The notes under the pieces were generated by a model, which saw only the letters and a list, made by a program, of their open reading frames with translations, ran no database searches and was not told the origin of the DNA. From Amorphophallus konjac (lineage: Eukaryota; Streptophyta; Magnoliopsida; Alismatales; Araceae): a DNA stretch of 64,000 nucleotides. Below, one piece after another: positions 22,601 to 32,643 of the stretch. The first letter of the stretch is position 1. The number at the start of each line of letters is the position of its first letter. The position numbers and the translations under genes are program-made. The stretch spans positions 226,306,641 through 226,370,640 of the forward strand of contig CM040126.1 in the NCBI GenBank assembly GCA_022559845.1, given 5' to 3'.

Positions 22601-23795
22601 CGAAAACGTGAAAACAAGACATCGGTCCATTGAAAGCAAGATTAAAACATGGATATAGCATGAAAATTAGGCTATTTACTATCAAAATGTAGGTACTTAA
22701 AAATGCACACCAGGGCATGATCACTTTAAAGATTCCACTACGATTAATCTATGTAAATCAAATGGAGATGAAAAGAGTAAAAACCCTAATTGCATGCTCA
22801 CATAAAACTAGGAATACGCCCAAAATAGATAGCCAAAATTAGGCAAAGTAGGTTCAAAAGAAAGTTAAGGATGAGATATATCTATCCATGTTAATTAATT
22901 AGATTGGGCCTGAGAGAAACCTACCATAATCGAAGAAGAAAGGGACGATGCGCAAAAACCCTAATCCACGAACACCCGATGCTCCTCGCCCAAATTCGCC
23001 CTCGATCGGCTACCTAAGGTCGCACTACCGGTTGGAGGATCAAATGGGGTCTAGGGTTGTCGAAGCCCTCTGGTTATAGGGTCTATGAAGGGTTCTAGCG
23101 ATCGAATTGAACTCGAGAGTCCAAGGGGGAAAAATCGGCGAAAAACTCGGTGCTCGACCAAATCTACGCCGCCACCGTCGAATGGGGGCTTCTAGAAGCT
23201 AGGGTTTTGAAGGGAAAATGAGCTCCTAGGGTTAACATATCGATTGGGCCTGGTGTGGGCTTGACTGATTAAGAATTGGGCTCCAATTTGGTCGTTTAGG
23301 ATTGATCTATTAAAACAACGAATTTGGCCATTAATTCCTTAATTTAGCCTAATCGAATTTTTATTAGGGGACGGCTCAGTTGACAATATTGTTAAACACT
23401 TCATTCTCTATAGAAATATAATTTTTTCATATTTTTAGAACTTAGTCAAAACTTTGGCCTACAGGTGAAGTTCAATTAATCTAATTTATATTGATTAAAT
23501 TCAATTCATCATAAAATAATTTGATTGCATCTTGAAATATGAAATTCTTTTTATGGTTATCGTAGAAAAATAATTATTTCTTTTGATTGACATAATTTGG
23601 CCGCTTTCAAAATAAACCATTAACTAAGAGAATTATTGAAATCATTAAATAGCGAGTTAATAACTTTAATCCGTTTAATATATCTTGCATTGAATTAGTG
23701 ATTCGATTAGTCATTTTACAAAAATTAGATTCCCTTTTCAATACATATTTCAAAATTTTTAATTTTATATTTTATTATTCAACCGGGGTGTTACA

Positions 23796-23834
23796 AAATA
23801 TCTCGGGACGTGATAGTTAAGTTGGTATCAGAGC
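23796..23834 (+). other. LTR terminus and tRNA-iMet primer binding site
   Basis: Contains the last bases of the plus-strand 5' LTR (CGGGACGTGATA, with TA instead of the usual CA) and TGGTATCAGAGC at 23823-23834, complementary to initiator Met tRNA. It sets the direction and start of the internal region of the old Tekay-like element. Confidence 0.8.
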
Positions 23835-24052
23835 TTAAGTTTAAGTAAGTCCTAGGAGAATGTCAAGTCATAGGTTAAGTCCAAGGCTTAAGGACCCACA
23901 CCTATGAACTAGGAAGGAACCTTCCAAACCCATGTGAGATTGGGTAGAGCCTGGGATCAGGTAGTTTTCTAGAAATTAACCTTTAGGTTAATCCTTATAA
24001 ATTCCAAAGAAAATAACTAATTGTTTATTTTCTCAGGCATCTCACCCTCACA

Positions 24053-24648
24053 ATGGCTGGCACCCACGTGAACTGGGAAGCTATGCAACAAACGGTTGCG
24101 GGTCTCACCCAGACCCTCCAAACGGTGGCTCAAACTGACGCGCGAGCGGGCGCTGGTGATTTACATAGGAATTTTCAGTGCAGGAACCCTCCGCGGTTCT
24201 CTAGATCATCAAATCAGGATGAAGCAGAAAATTGGATCGACGAAATGGACCGTATCTTCAATGTTATGCAATGCTCAGACCAGGAGAAGGTCATGCTTAT
24301 TACCTTTCAATTAAACAAGGATGCCCGAGCATGGTGGAAGGCCACCTCTGCTCATCTTTATAACATTCAAATTACCTGGGAGGAGTTTCTCGAGCTCTTC
24401 CAAGATAAGTACTTTTCTGAACACGTTCGTGAGAGGAAGGCTACGGAATTCGCCTCCTTTTGGCAAGGGATGATGACCGTGGCGGAGTATGAGCTCCAAT
24501 TCTCAAGACTTTACCATATGCTCCACATCTTAACAGCACGATGCCCTTGAAGGCCAATCGCATTATGGATGGTTTAAGGCCCGTCTTTGATCAACAACAT
24601 GGGCCTCAAAATATTCGCACCTATCCAGAGATGGTCCATTGAGCCCAC
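24053..24648 (+). pseudogene. Gag, N-terminal and capsid part, of the old Tekay-like element
   Basis: ATG at 24053, 218 bp after the primer site. The open part (165 codons) covers the retrotransposon Gag capsid fold, with NPPRFSRSSNQDEAENWI, the MQCSDQEKV box, ARAWWKA and TWEEFLELFQDKYF. A frameshift near 24525 and a stop near 24639 follow, the reading moving to the frame that gives MPLKANRIMDGLRP. The gene is then cut at 24648 by the 24.4-kb Tat element; the rest resumes at 49028. Closely related to the minus-strand Gag at 62305. Confidence 0.85.
24644..24648. repeat. Target-site duplication CCCAC (left) of the Tat element
   Basis: CCCAC precedes the LTR TG at 24649 and follows the other LTR end as CCCAC at 49023-49027. 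Exact 5-bp agreement confirms the outer limits of the insertion. Confidence 0.9.
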
Positions 24649-27600
24649 TGTGGACACACTAAAATTCGGAAAGAATCGGTTCGATTGTTGATCGGGGTTC
24701 ACTCGTTTATTTAGTGTGAGGGCGTGACAGTCACAAAGTGACGATTTATTCGGGCTTTATGGAAGCCCATGGTGCGCGCGATCTGACTAATCAGACAATT
24801 CTGTAGTTCGTGTCGGGACCAAAACCCGCCGTGTCGTAAAGGCCATGGCGTTATTTACATCCCCCATACAGTGGAACACCCTTGATTGATTGTCGGGAAT
24901 AAGGGCCCTACGGCCTGAAATTCATGGTAATAAAGCGAGAACAAAGATCTCGGGTCACGTTCAAACAAACCCGCGTTGGGGCGTAAAATGTTCATAGATA
25001 CGTATATGTTGGTCACTCACGGACCATTTCATGTTCAGACGAAAGTCCGCATTGGTAGCGTCGAAGATGACGATAAAACTGTATGGATGTCTGCCGTAGG
25101 TACGCCAAGTTTAATGCGGATGTGGGATCGGATCCCGGAAGAAGTGGGTCAAGCTGATGGACTATCAGCCCAAGAGGTGCACGGATCATGACCATGTCGG
25201 GGATTCTGAGGTCCACGTCCGATACCACGGGGCATCATTACTTTTCTCTTCACGCACAGTCCGGGGAAGTGAGATGTTAAATGTGAAACCCGAACTCGCC
25301 AACGTGCACCCTCGCATGTGGATCGACCTGCGCGATCAGGTCGCGGGGTTCGACCTGCCCGGTCAGGTCGTGGGGGCCAAGGGGGCAACGCCCCTTACGG
25401 GGGTTTCCGGGGGGCGGAGCCCCCGGAACAAAATTTTGATTATAGCGAGGAGGAAACTTTTCATTAGTTTTATTCATTAGCTTCAAGTCGTTTCTCTTAT
25501 CTGATTAATCATTCTCTCTCTTTCAGGCACGCCGGTTTAGGGAGATACCAAGAGAGGATAGGGCGCGCCGGATAAGGGACCCAAGAGAGGGGAGGGGCGC
25601 GCCGGTTTTGTAGGTGTTACAAGGGGAGCGCGCGCCAGTTATGGGTTGCACAAGAGGGGCGCGCCGGTTTAGTGGGAGATGCCAAGAGAGAATAGGGGCG
25701 GGCCGATTTAAGGAAGGCCAAGGGGCGCGCCGGATCAAGGAAGGCCAAGGGGCGCGCCGGATTAAGGCTCAAACATAAAGGGGGTGCACTATTCATTCCA
25801 AGAATTCCAACTTGATTTTGGGTGTAGGGTTAAACCGGCGAGCGGGGAGGGCGCGCCGGATTAACCCACGCCAGATTAACATCACGTCGGGTTTTTTCTT
25901 CAAGTTTGTTTCATTCTTCTTGATTCTTTTGTTTCTGTTCTTGCTTCTTCCACCTGCAAATTGATCCAATAGTTGGATTACTTGTTCAATTGATGTATTA
26001 AGTTTTTTAGAGAGGAGGTTTGTTGTGTTTTAATTGTCTTTTAAGGCGAACTGACACGAAGATTTAAGTGTTTCTGTGAAGCATTCTTTGTTCTTGTTGC
26101 TTATGTTCTTGGCAAAAAAATCGGGCAGCATCTCCCCCGGACTGAGATTCGCCAGAGAAAATAGAGAGACACCAAACGGATAACTCCGGGGTGAACCTCA
26201 AATCCAGACCTTACGGCGGTCTGATAACCCAGATGTGAGTGTAGAAAAGCTCGAGAACTAGCCTTCAAGAGCTCTCACAACTCACGGGTAATGATTTCGT
26301 GGAACGAGACAAATATGTGCCATAGGTGGCCATGAATGTCCACCCTTCTGATGGTTCCTTCGAAGACCATGCTATGGAAGAGCAGGCTTCAAAGCACCAT
26401 GGGTGAGTAGTAAACGGTGAGAAAAGAAGAAAGGAGACTGAAGGCTAACAAAAGCATGTATTCTTTCAACGATTCGCTATTTATTCATCCACCGAAGGGG
26501 GAAAGGTTTAAATATAATGAGGTTCATCCCGAAGGATGTACATTGAAGGGAGAAAAAGAAAATCTATACCGGTGGGAAGAGGGAACGGAGCACAAGCTCC
26601 TCCCCCCTCCGAACTCACCAGACCTCTCTCACCCTCCCTCTCTCTTTCTTCACCTTGCAGGCGCGGGTGGACAGAGACTCTTCTTCTCTTCGGACGCCGG
26701 AGACCTTAGCCGAACGAACCAGCCTAACGAACCAGCCTCTTTTCCTTCATCAGACTTGTCATTTTATAGAACGGCCGTTGAGGAGAGTTTCTGCCACTTC
26801 CACCTCTTCCGCGACGAAGTCTGAACTCGACGTATTGCACTGGATGCTGCTGACTCGTGCCGTACGCTGCTGCTCATCTGAGGATGGGATGTTCGCAGAT
26901 TTGCGGGGGCCTGCTTCGCCGTTGCCGCTTCTGTGCTGTCGAACGGAGGCAGAGACAGAGCGTCGGGCATTCAATGTTCTCTGCACGCCATAATGATGCA
27001 AAACAGAGCATCGGTATGTCGACGGGACAGGATGGGGTTAAACCGGCGTGGGGGGGTGAGCGCGCCGGATTAGCATCAGGATGAGGGGCATGCCGACTTT
27101 AGTGGTTTTGCATGGGAAAAAAAAGGGGGCACGTCGGTTTAGGGATCATGTAAGAGGGAAAGGTTTAAAGCCCAAGCAATAGCAGAGCGCCATATTAAGG
27201 CAACATCAAGGGCAAATGGGAAATGGGGCGCGCTGGTTTTAGGCGCGCCGGATTAGGATGTTGAAGGGGCGCGCCGGTTTAGAGCGCGCTGGTTTAAGGC
27301 CCTTCCGCACCGTTTTAAGCGTCAAATGGATTCTTTTCGAAGTCGCAGCCATTTATTTGAATGTTGGCATTCCCAGAATGTTCTAGTTGCAATGTATGGC
27401 CTCCATAATATTCTGTTTGCAGCCTTTGGGGCTCGGTGCCATACTTTGTGTGACTTTCAGTGCATGCCGAGACTGTGCCGGAGTTCCCGACTTTTCTTTG
27501 ATTCAACTCTCGACATGGCCGGTCGGAGAGTTGTAGCCATATCTTCCGCCTGGGGGGCTTCCTTAACGGGTAGCGGACCACTAAGCGAGTTCTCGTCCTG

Positions 27601-27706
27601 ATCGGGCGAGGCATGAGGTTTATTCGGCGTTTCCATCTTCGGCTTGCTCTCGAGTGTCGAGAGGTCCATGCCATATGATCCTCATCGATATTTTTCGACG
27701 TCCACA
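24649..27706 (-). mobile_element. 3' LTR of the Tat element (3058 bp)
   Basis: Begins TGTGGACGTCG on the minus strand (27706) and ends GTGTGTCCACA (24649). Compared by eye with the other LTR it shows many substitutions and small indels, including an extra segment of about 25-30 bp around 25345-25375, so divergence is several percent. It carries GGCGCGCC palindrome clusters at 25540-25890 and 27040-27310. The TATA region seen in the 5' LTR is mutated here (26507-26520). Confidence 0.9.
25540..25890. repeat. Cluster of GGCGCGCC palindromes in the Tat 3' LTR
   Basis: About ten copies of the 8-bp palindrome GGCGCGCC or close variants, usually followed by GG and TTTA or ATTA, spaced 20-60 bp apart and separated by purine-rich AAGGCCAAGGGG-like words. 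The matching cluster in the 5' LTR is at 46855-47240. A second cluster lies at 27040-27310 (48375-48625 in the 5' LTR). Confidence 0.85.
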
Positions 27707-28060
27707 AATGCTCCCCACTCGTAGGCGGCGCCAGTGAGGGACGCGTGCGCGGAGCCCGCGAGTGTAGAGCTCTTCAACGATATACCTATTCTTTCCGAGC
27801 TAGTGGGATGCTGGTCCGGTGCGAATTCACGGGAAAGTGCTCACCCCTTCAGCGAAGGGTTGAGGGGATCGCTTCACCGCGTATGCATGCGGACCGACAT
27901 GTCTGTGTGGCGGTTTAGTCATCGGCATGGGGTGAATGCCGAAGCAAGAAGGCGGGGCCTATGCGTCGCCCCAGGCGAAAGGCCCAAAAAGACTTAGATG
28001 ATGCCAACCCCACGGGGGAGTTGGTGACTCGTGCTGGGTTTAGGAAAGTTGTTCATTTAT
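27707..28060 (-). mobile_element. Tat 3' internal end: PPT and repeat fragment
   Basis: On the minus strand the last bases GAGTGGGGAGCATT form the PPT just before the 3' LTR. The stretch also holds hairpin-like words (for example CCCCTTC with GAAGGG near 27842-27860) and a diverged copy of the 40/120-bp repeat found at 34649-35815 (27913-28000, GTTTAGTCATCGGC then GAATGCCGAAGCAAG). The nested element at 28061 therefore landed inside that repeat array. Confidence 0.65.
28056..28060. repeat. Target-site duplication TTTAT (left) of the nested element
   Basis: TTTAT directly before the LTR TG at 28061 is matched exactly by TTTAT at 34649-34653 after the LTR end GTCA. Confidence 0.9.
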
Positions 28061-30150
28061 TGGTGAGGACACACGGCGCTATCCTCGACGGAGCACCCGG
28101 CACACCGCTACTTCCTTGTGGCTCGGCAACGGCGGCACCTTCTAGTTATCTTTTCATCATATTTAGGCCATGTTGGGCCTCAGTCTGGACTTGCTCAGGC
28201 CTTGTGGGCCTTGTCTTTTGGTCCCTGCGTGGACATCTTCTTGTTTGGGCACTTATTGGGCCATATAGTGGCCAGTTGGGTTGCTTTGTGGGGTAATGGA
28301 TCTTGTTATTGGGTCAGGGGCTTATTGGGGCTTGAAGCCCACTTAAAAGAGGCCCATTAGGGTTTAGGGGGCGGCCCCCCTCCCTATCTAGAGGAGGAGG
28401 AGGCAGCCGCCCACCCCTTCCTAGTTCTACTAGGGAAGGTGGGGGGCGCTCCCCTCTCCCTTCCCCTTTTCCCCTCTCCTCCTTTCCCCAACTCCATCCC
28501 TTCCTTCTCCCACTTAGATTCCTTTCTTATTTTTTCTAAGCTTGCTGAAATATGGGCCGCCTTTCTCTCCTTGGAGCTGGGCGCACCCCTCCCCTTCTAG
28601 TTAGATTAGGGTTTTCCCATCCCCTATAAGTAGTTCTCACCTTGTACCGATTACAGTTACACACATGAATTTGAATACAAGTGAGTATTGTGCAAAGCTT
28701 TTTGCGCCCTTCTCTCTCTCTCTCTTTCTGCTCCTGCGACGGGAGAACGGCGGGGTGTGACGCCTCAGCCCTCGGTGGACTCCGGGGTTCCCTCTTATCC
28801 TCATCTTCTTCCTCAACGGTTCGTGTTCGTGATTCCAGATTTCTGCCCCGACTTGTAGCAGAGCTCGCGCCCCCTTCCTGGACGAGTTTTGCCACGACCT
28901 ATTTTCTGGAGATACGTCTGCGGATCAGCTTCGTGTCGGCGCCCATTTTGCATCAATCGGAGATCGGCACTGCCCGTACCGATTTTCTCCGCCGACCTGC
29001 GCCAGCACCACTTTCTCTGCTCGCCCAGCGGGGAGGCCCTGATTGCGAATTTTCCCCAGGCCTCCACGCTGCGTCTTTTGCCCTGGTTTCTTCAGGGTTC
29101 GTAGATCTCCGAGTCAACTTTCCAACGCCGCCGACGGCGTCGCGTTTCGACATCGTCACCGTCCGTGGCGGTCGATCTCGTGGGGTTGCGCCAGCGCGTC
29201 TGGCCAGTCCGCCCAGCGAACCAGCCCCGACTTTCAGCGACTCCTGCGGCTCGCACCGGCATCGTCTGCCAGCGCCATTTGGCCGAGGGCGATCTCTGCC
29301 AGTCAGCTTTCACCCCCAACCGGCCCGGACTTGTTCGGGCACCAGAAGGCCGATTTCCAGATTTTACCGTCGGCGAGCGCAGTTCTGCACCCACAGAACC
29401 TGATCTGACCTTCAGCAGCACCCACGGTCACCACCGGCGGATCCAGCGCGCCCCCTTTGGCCGGAGCGTTCCTCCAACAGTCAGCGACGCGTCCTCTCTG
29501 ACGGTGCCTCAAACGGGCGTCGTATCAGCCCGTGAGACCCCCCCTCCGCCCAGGCGCGCGCGACACCGGTTTCTGCAGCGTTGCACCCGAACCTCCTCGT
29601 GGCCGACCCGTCACCGAGTGCAGCCCGTCAACCCGTGTCCGGCAGCCCCGAACGTATTGGTTGTAGCCTTTTACCTCCCTGCGAGGAGTGGGCCATTATT
29701 GGGTTGTATTTTATTGACCTCTGGTGTATCGGGGTTGTTGGTTCACGGCCGGGGTTCCTTCCCCACGCCTAGGCGTGGAGGTACGCGCTCCGACTCCCCT
29801 CCTTTTGCTTGCTCTTTTAGTATGTGATTGATTATGCCGCGTGAGAGAGGGTAGGTGCCTAGCCACTTATTGCCATCACCGCGGATCGTGAGTGAGAGCA
29901 TCCATCCCTAGCACTAGTCGAGCACCGAGCTAGGACTCGACTCTCCTTGTCTTTGGAGGTCGACTATACGCCTAGACACGTGCGCTTCCCTCCTTGGGAC
30001 GGCCGAGGTCGGAGTTTCTGTTGAGAGACGTCCCTCATTCTGTGGGATATCACGGTGGTCAGCCACTTGGCGACCCTTGAGCGTGCTACTACCGGCCTCA
30101 GTTAGAGTCTTTTGTGAGTCTTAGTCCGTGTCGGTCCCCGTCCCGCGTCA
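28061..30150 (+). mobile_element. 5' LTR of the nested element (2090 bp)
   Basis: TGGTGAGGACAC to CCCGCGTCA. It has a TATA-like TATAAGTAG at 28625, followed by the likely transcript start region near 28655-28690. The 240- and 220-codon frames inside it are present in both LTRs and match no known protein, so they are not called as genes. Confidence 0.92.
28625..28633 (+). promoter_or_regulatory. TATA-like box in the 5' LTR of the nested element
   Basis: CCCCTATAAGTAG lies 565 bp into the LTR. The identical site in the 3' LTR is at 33123-33131. Transcription from here would begin in the LTR and read through the primer site and ORF. Confidence 0.55.
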
Positions 30151-30154
30151 AATT

Positions 30155-30166
30155 TGGTATCAGAGC
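30155..30166 (+). other. Primer binding site, tRNA-iMet type
   Basis: TGGTATCAGAGC, four bases after the 5' LTR end at 30150; complementary to the 3' end of initiator Met tRNA. Intact. Confidence 0.9.
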
Positions 30167-30354
30167 CTAGGGAACCAGTTTGTTCTAACAAATTGGGGTC
30201 TTAGGTCATTTGAGTCTTTAGGTTGTCTAGGGTGCATTTAGTCTCTTAGTTCATCTAGGTAACGTACCATTGCAGTGTCATTTTAGGTTTGTGTCTAGTT
30301 AGAGTTTTACCCTTATCTCGTTGAGTCTTGCATGTCCAGCTTCCCGCCAGCCCC

Positions 30355-32643
30355 ATGGCGATTCCTCGAGCCCATGCATCGTCATCCCTGTTGGCCCGAT
30401 TCGACGCTCTTATGGTACGATCCCTAAGTGTCGCCCCTACCACTCAGTCGTCGGGAGACCCGATCCCTATACCGATGACCGAGTCATTCCAGCGCCCTGT
30501 CATGTCCACTGCCATCCTACCTAATGGGATGCATACGGAGATCGACTTCATCAGTAGGGTGTCGTCTAACTGTGTCTCACAAGACATTATTGAGTCACTC
30601 TCTAAGACTGGGGAGATTGTTCTCCGTGATGGTTTAGCTTTTATCGAGTTTCAACGGTGGTTTGGCCCCGTTAAATATTTCGATGGCGCTTGGTGCAAGA
30701 TCAGCACACTTGCTGGTCCATGCATCATTTTAGGGCAAACTTGGTTGGAGGAAAGAAGTGCGACCATCGACCTGGATAGGAGGACCTGCACCTTACACCC
30801 ATCTCACCTTCCCGGTGAGTTTGTCTTCCATGACGGCGTTACGCCGACCACCTCCATGTCATCACCTGGGTTTGTTCCAGTGAGTTACGAGGCTGAACAG
30901 GAGTTGATTGAGGAGTACCTAACTGAGGTTGAGGAGTTAGGGAGTGATCCCCTCCACATCATAGAGGACTCCGTTTCCACTCCCGAGAGAGAGGCTTCAC
31001 CCTTAGACCCTCATATAGAGACATTCTTACCTTTCGAGGGTGAACTGGTCATTGGAGAGTCTTTAGCTAGCTGGCTAAGGGAGGGTCCACTTCTAGATGT
31101 CTCCATTCCTTGCTATACACCCATGGGACCAGCCCTCCCAATAATACCCCTTAACTCCTTTCACACCACTTTTCGGTCCTTCTGCTTTCTTGAAAATGTG
31201 AAGGACTTCCTTAGGAGTTTAGATTATCAAGGGGAGTTGACTTATATGTTGACCTTAGGGTCTGACCAACCCTATAGTCATAGCTTTACACTCCCTGTTT
31301 TGGGGTCTATTACCTCGGTCTACACCATAGGACATATCACATCCGAGGTCCTTTTATTATTTCCCATACCCGTGGAGGTTGATTTTGTCCCCGCTTATGG
31401 TTTCACGGTCCCGAGGGAGGAACCTAGCCTTCCTTGCCTTCCTCATGAGCCTCTTGCCCCATACATGAGAGTGCCTGAAGGTGATTATCTGCACCTAGGC
31501 GAATGTCGCACATGGGCAAGTATAGTGAAGGGACCTGTCGGGAGGGGTCATCATTTCTTTGACCCTTTCGATCCCCTCCCTAGTGAGCCTCTCGACCCAT
31601 ATTATTTTCCCCACCTTGTCGAGGAGGTCCACTATCATACACCACCTAGGCCTTCTAGTCAACACCTCACCATGCAGGCATCCAGATGCCCGAGCTTAGG
31701 AGGCCAGGGACACATGTCTCTTCCCCATGTTTCACCATGTCCATCGTCATATAGGGGAGATGTCATGAGTAAGCTTGGGATTATTCATCCTTCTGAGTCT
31801 ACCATATGTCATAGGACACATGTGCATGCTAGGTTCTACTTTGGTTGTCCAGGCCCTCCCCATGTTGTCAAGTCAGGTAGACATCATAGGCATGTTAGAT
31901 CCATGTTTGGATGTCCAGGACCACCACTGCATTCACATAGGTATGAGTCAACACAGCTAGTTCAGAGTCTGCATCATCACCACCTCGAGGCCAGCAACGC
32001 ACGTTACAAGGAGTTAGCTGACGCGCACAGACGCACACGTGAGTTCCGCGAGGGAGAGTACGTCATGGTCCGGGTTAGACTGGAACGGTTTCCTTCGGGA
32101 GCCGTAAAGAAGCTCCAAGACCGCGGTGCAGGACCATTCAGAGTGTTGAGGCGTATTGGGTCGAACGCGTATGAGATCGAGCTACCAGACGACTACGGGA
32201 TCAGTTCGACGTTCAATGTCTCTGATCTGGTAGCTTATCGGGATCCCGCGGTGATACCCAGTGAGTTATTTGGGCCTGACCCTCCTGTTGTGAGTGATAC
32301 ACCTACTGAGAGTCCACCTCCTCCAGCCCCATTACAAAAACGCGAGCATATAGATTGCATACTGGATGAGCAGGTGACTACTACCAGGAGCGGAGCCTAC
32401 CAACGCTTCTTAGTGCGTTGGAGAGGGCGCCCCGAGTCGGACAACACCTGGATTACACGTGGAGAGCTGGAGCGGATCGATCAGGACCTGCTGGAGCGGT
32501 ACCTCAGCGACCGTGACCCTTACTCGACGGGGTCGAGTTCTTCCCACCCGGGGAGAATTGGTGAGGACACACGGCGCTATCCTCGACGGAGCACCCGGCA
32601 CACCGCTACCTCCTTGTGGCTCGGCAACGGCGGCACCTTCTAG
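30355..32643 (+). CDS. Protease-like / integrase C-terminal / chromodomain fusion ORF
   Basis: First in-frame ATG at 30355 (the frame is open from 30328 without ATG), 762 codons, no stops. Residues about 55-148 resemble a retroelement aspartic protease: a DFISRVSSNCVS segment where DTGAS would stand, and later IILGQTWLEERSATIDLD, close to the usual ILG-x-x-WL box. The catalytic DTG/DSG is absent, so it should be inactive. Residues 150-545 are acidic, then Pro- and His-rich, with no recognised fold and a duplicated FGCPGPP motif. Residues about 548-630 are an integrase C-terminal domain (GAGPFRVLRRIGSNAYEIEL, STFNVSDL). Residues about 663-718 are a chromodomain (YQRFLVRWRGRPESDNTW). The last 28 codons lie in the 3' LTR, so the PPT is inside the frame. 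RT, RNase H and the integrase catalytic core are missing. The domain order suggests internal deletion of a chromovirus pol with the frame kept. Confidence 0.85.
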   Translation: MAIPRAHASSSLLARFDALMVRSLSVAPTTQSSGDPIPIPMTESFQRPVMSTAILPNGMHTEIDFISRVSSNCVSQDIIESLSKTGEIVLRDGLAFIEFQRWFGPVKYFDGAWCKISTLAGPCIILGQTWLEERSATIDLDRRTCTLHPSHLPGEFVFHDGVTPTTSMSSPGFVPVSYEAEQELIEEYLTEVEELGSDPLHIIEDSVSTPEREASPLDPHIETFLPFEGELVIGESLASWLREGPLLDVSIPCYTPMGPALPIIPLNSFHTTFRSFCFLENVKDFLRSLDYQGELTYMLTLGSDQPYSHSFTLPVLGSITSVYTIGHITSEVLLLFPIPVEVDFVPAYGFTVPREEPSLPCLPHEPLAPYMRVPEGDYLHLGECRTWASIVKGPVGRGHHFFDPFDPLPSEPLDPYYFPHLVEEVHYHTPPRPSSQHLTMQASRCPSLGGQGHMSLPHVSPCPSSYRGDVMSKLGIIHPSESTICHRTHVHARFYFGCPGPPHVVKSGRHHRHVRSMFGCPGPPLHSHRYESTQLVQSLHHHHLEASNARYKELADAHRRTREFREGEYVMVRVRLERFPSGAVKKLQDRGAGPFRVLRRIGSNAYEIELPDDYGISSTFNVSDLVAYRDPAVIPSELFGPDPPVVSDTPTESPPPPAPLQKREHIDCILDEQVTTTRSGAYQRFLVRWRGRPESDNTWITRGELERIDQDLLERYLSDRDPYSTGSSSSHPGRIGEDTRRYPRRSTRHTATSLWLGNGGTF
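32548..32558 (+). other. Polypurine tract within the ORF
   Basis: CCCGGGGAGAAT abuts the 3' LTR start at 32559 and is translated as part of the long ORF. Short for a PPT but correctly placed. Confidence 0.65.

Larger units (their letters stand above)
20439..23795 (-). mobile_element. Solo LTR (3357 bp), Tekay-like, minus strand
   Basis: Same family as the array LTRs but clearly more diverged. In + coordinates it runs from TGTCACGTCCCG to GGGTGTTACA, with no PPT or primer site outside it and an imperfect 5-bp target duplication, so it is a solo LTR left by LTR-LTR recombination. It holds the richest palindrome arrays of the minus-strand LTRs (21530-21790, 22310-22600) on both sides of the conserved block (21830-21975). 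Confidence 0.85.

Noticed and set aside
28681..29827. 240- and 220-codon + frames, repeated at 33179-34325
   Set aside because: They lie wholly inside the two LTRs, in different overlapping frames, with no recognised domain; GC-rich LTR sequence explains the openness.
30155..30166. TGGTATCAGAGC words as possible tRNA gene pieces (also 12832, 16868, 23823, 62458)
   Set aside because: They are primer binding sites next to LTR ends; no cloverleaf surrounds them.
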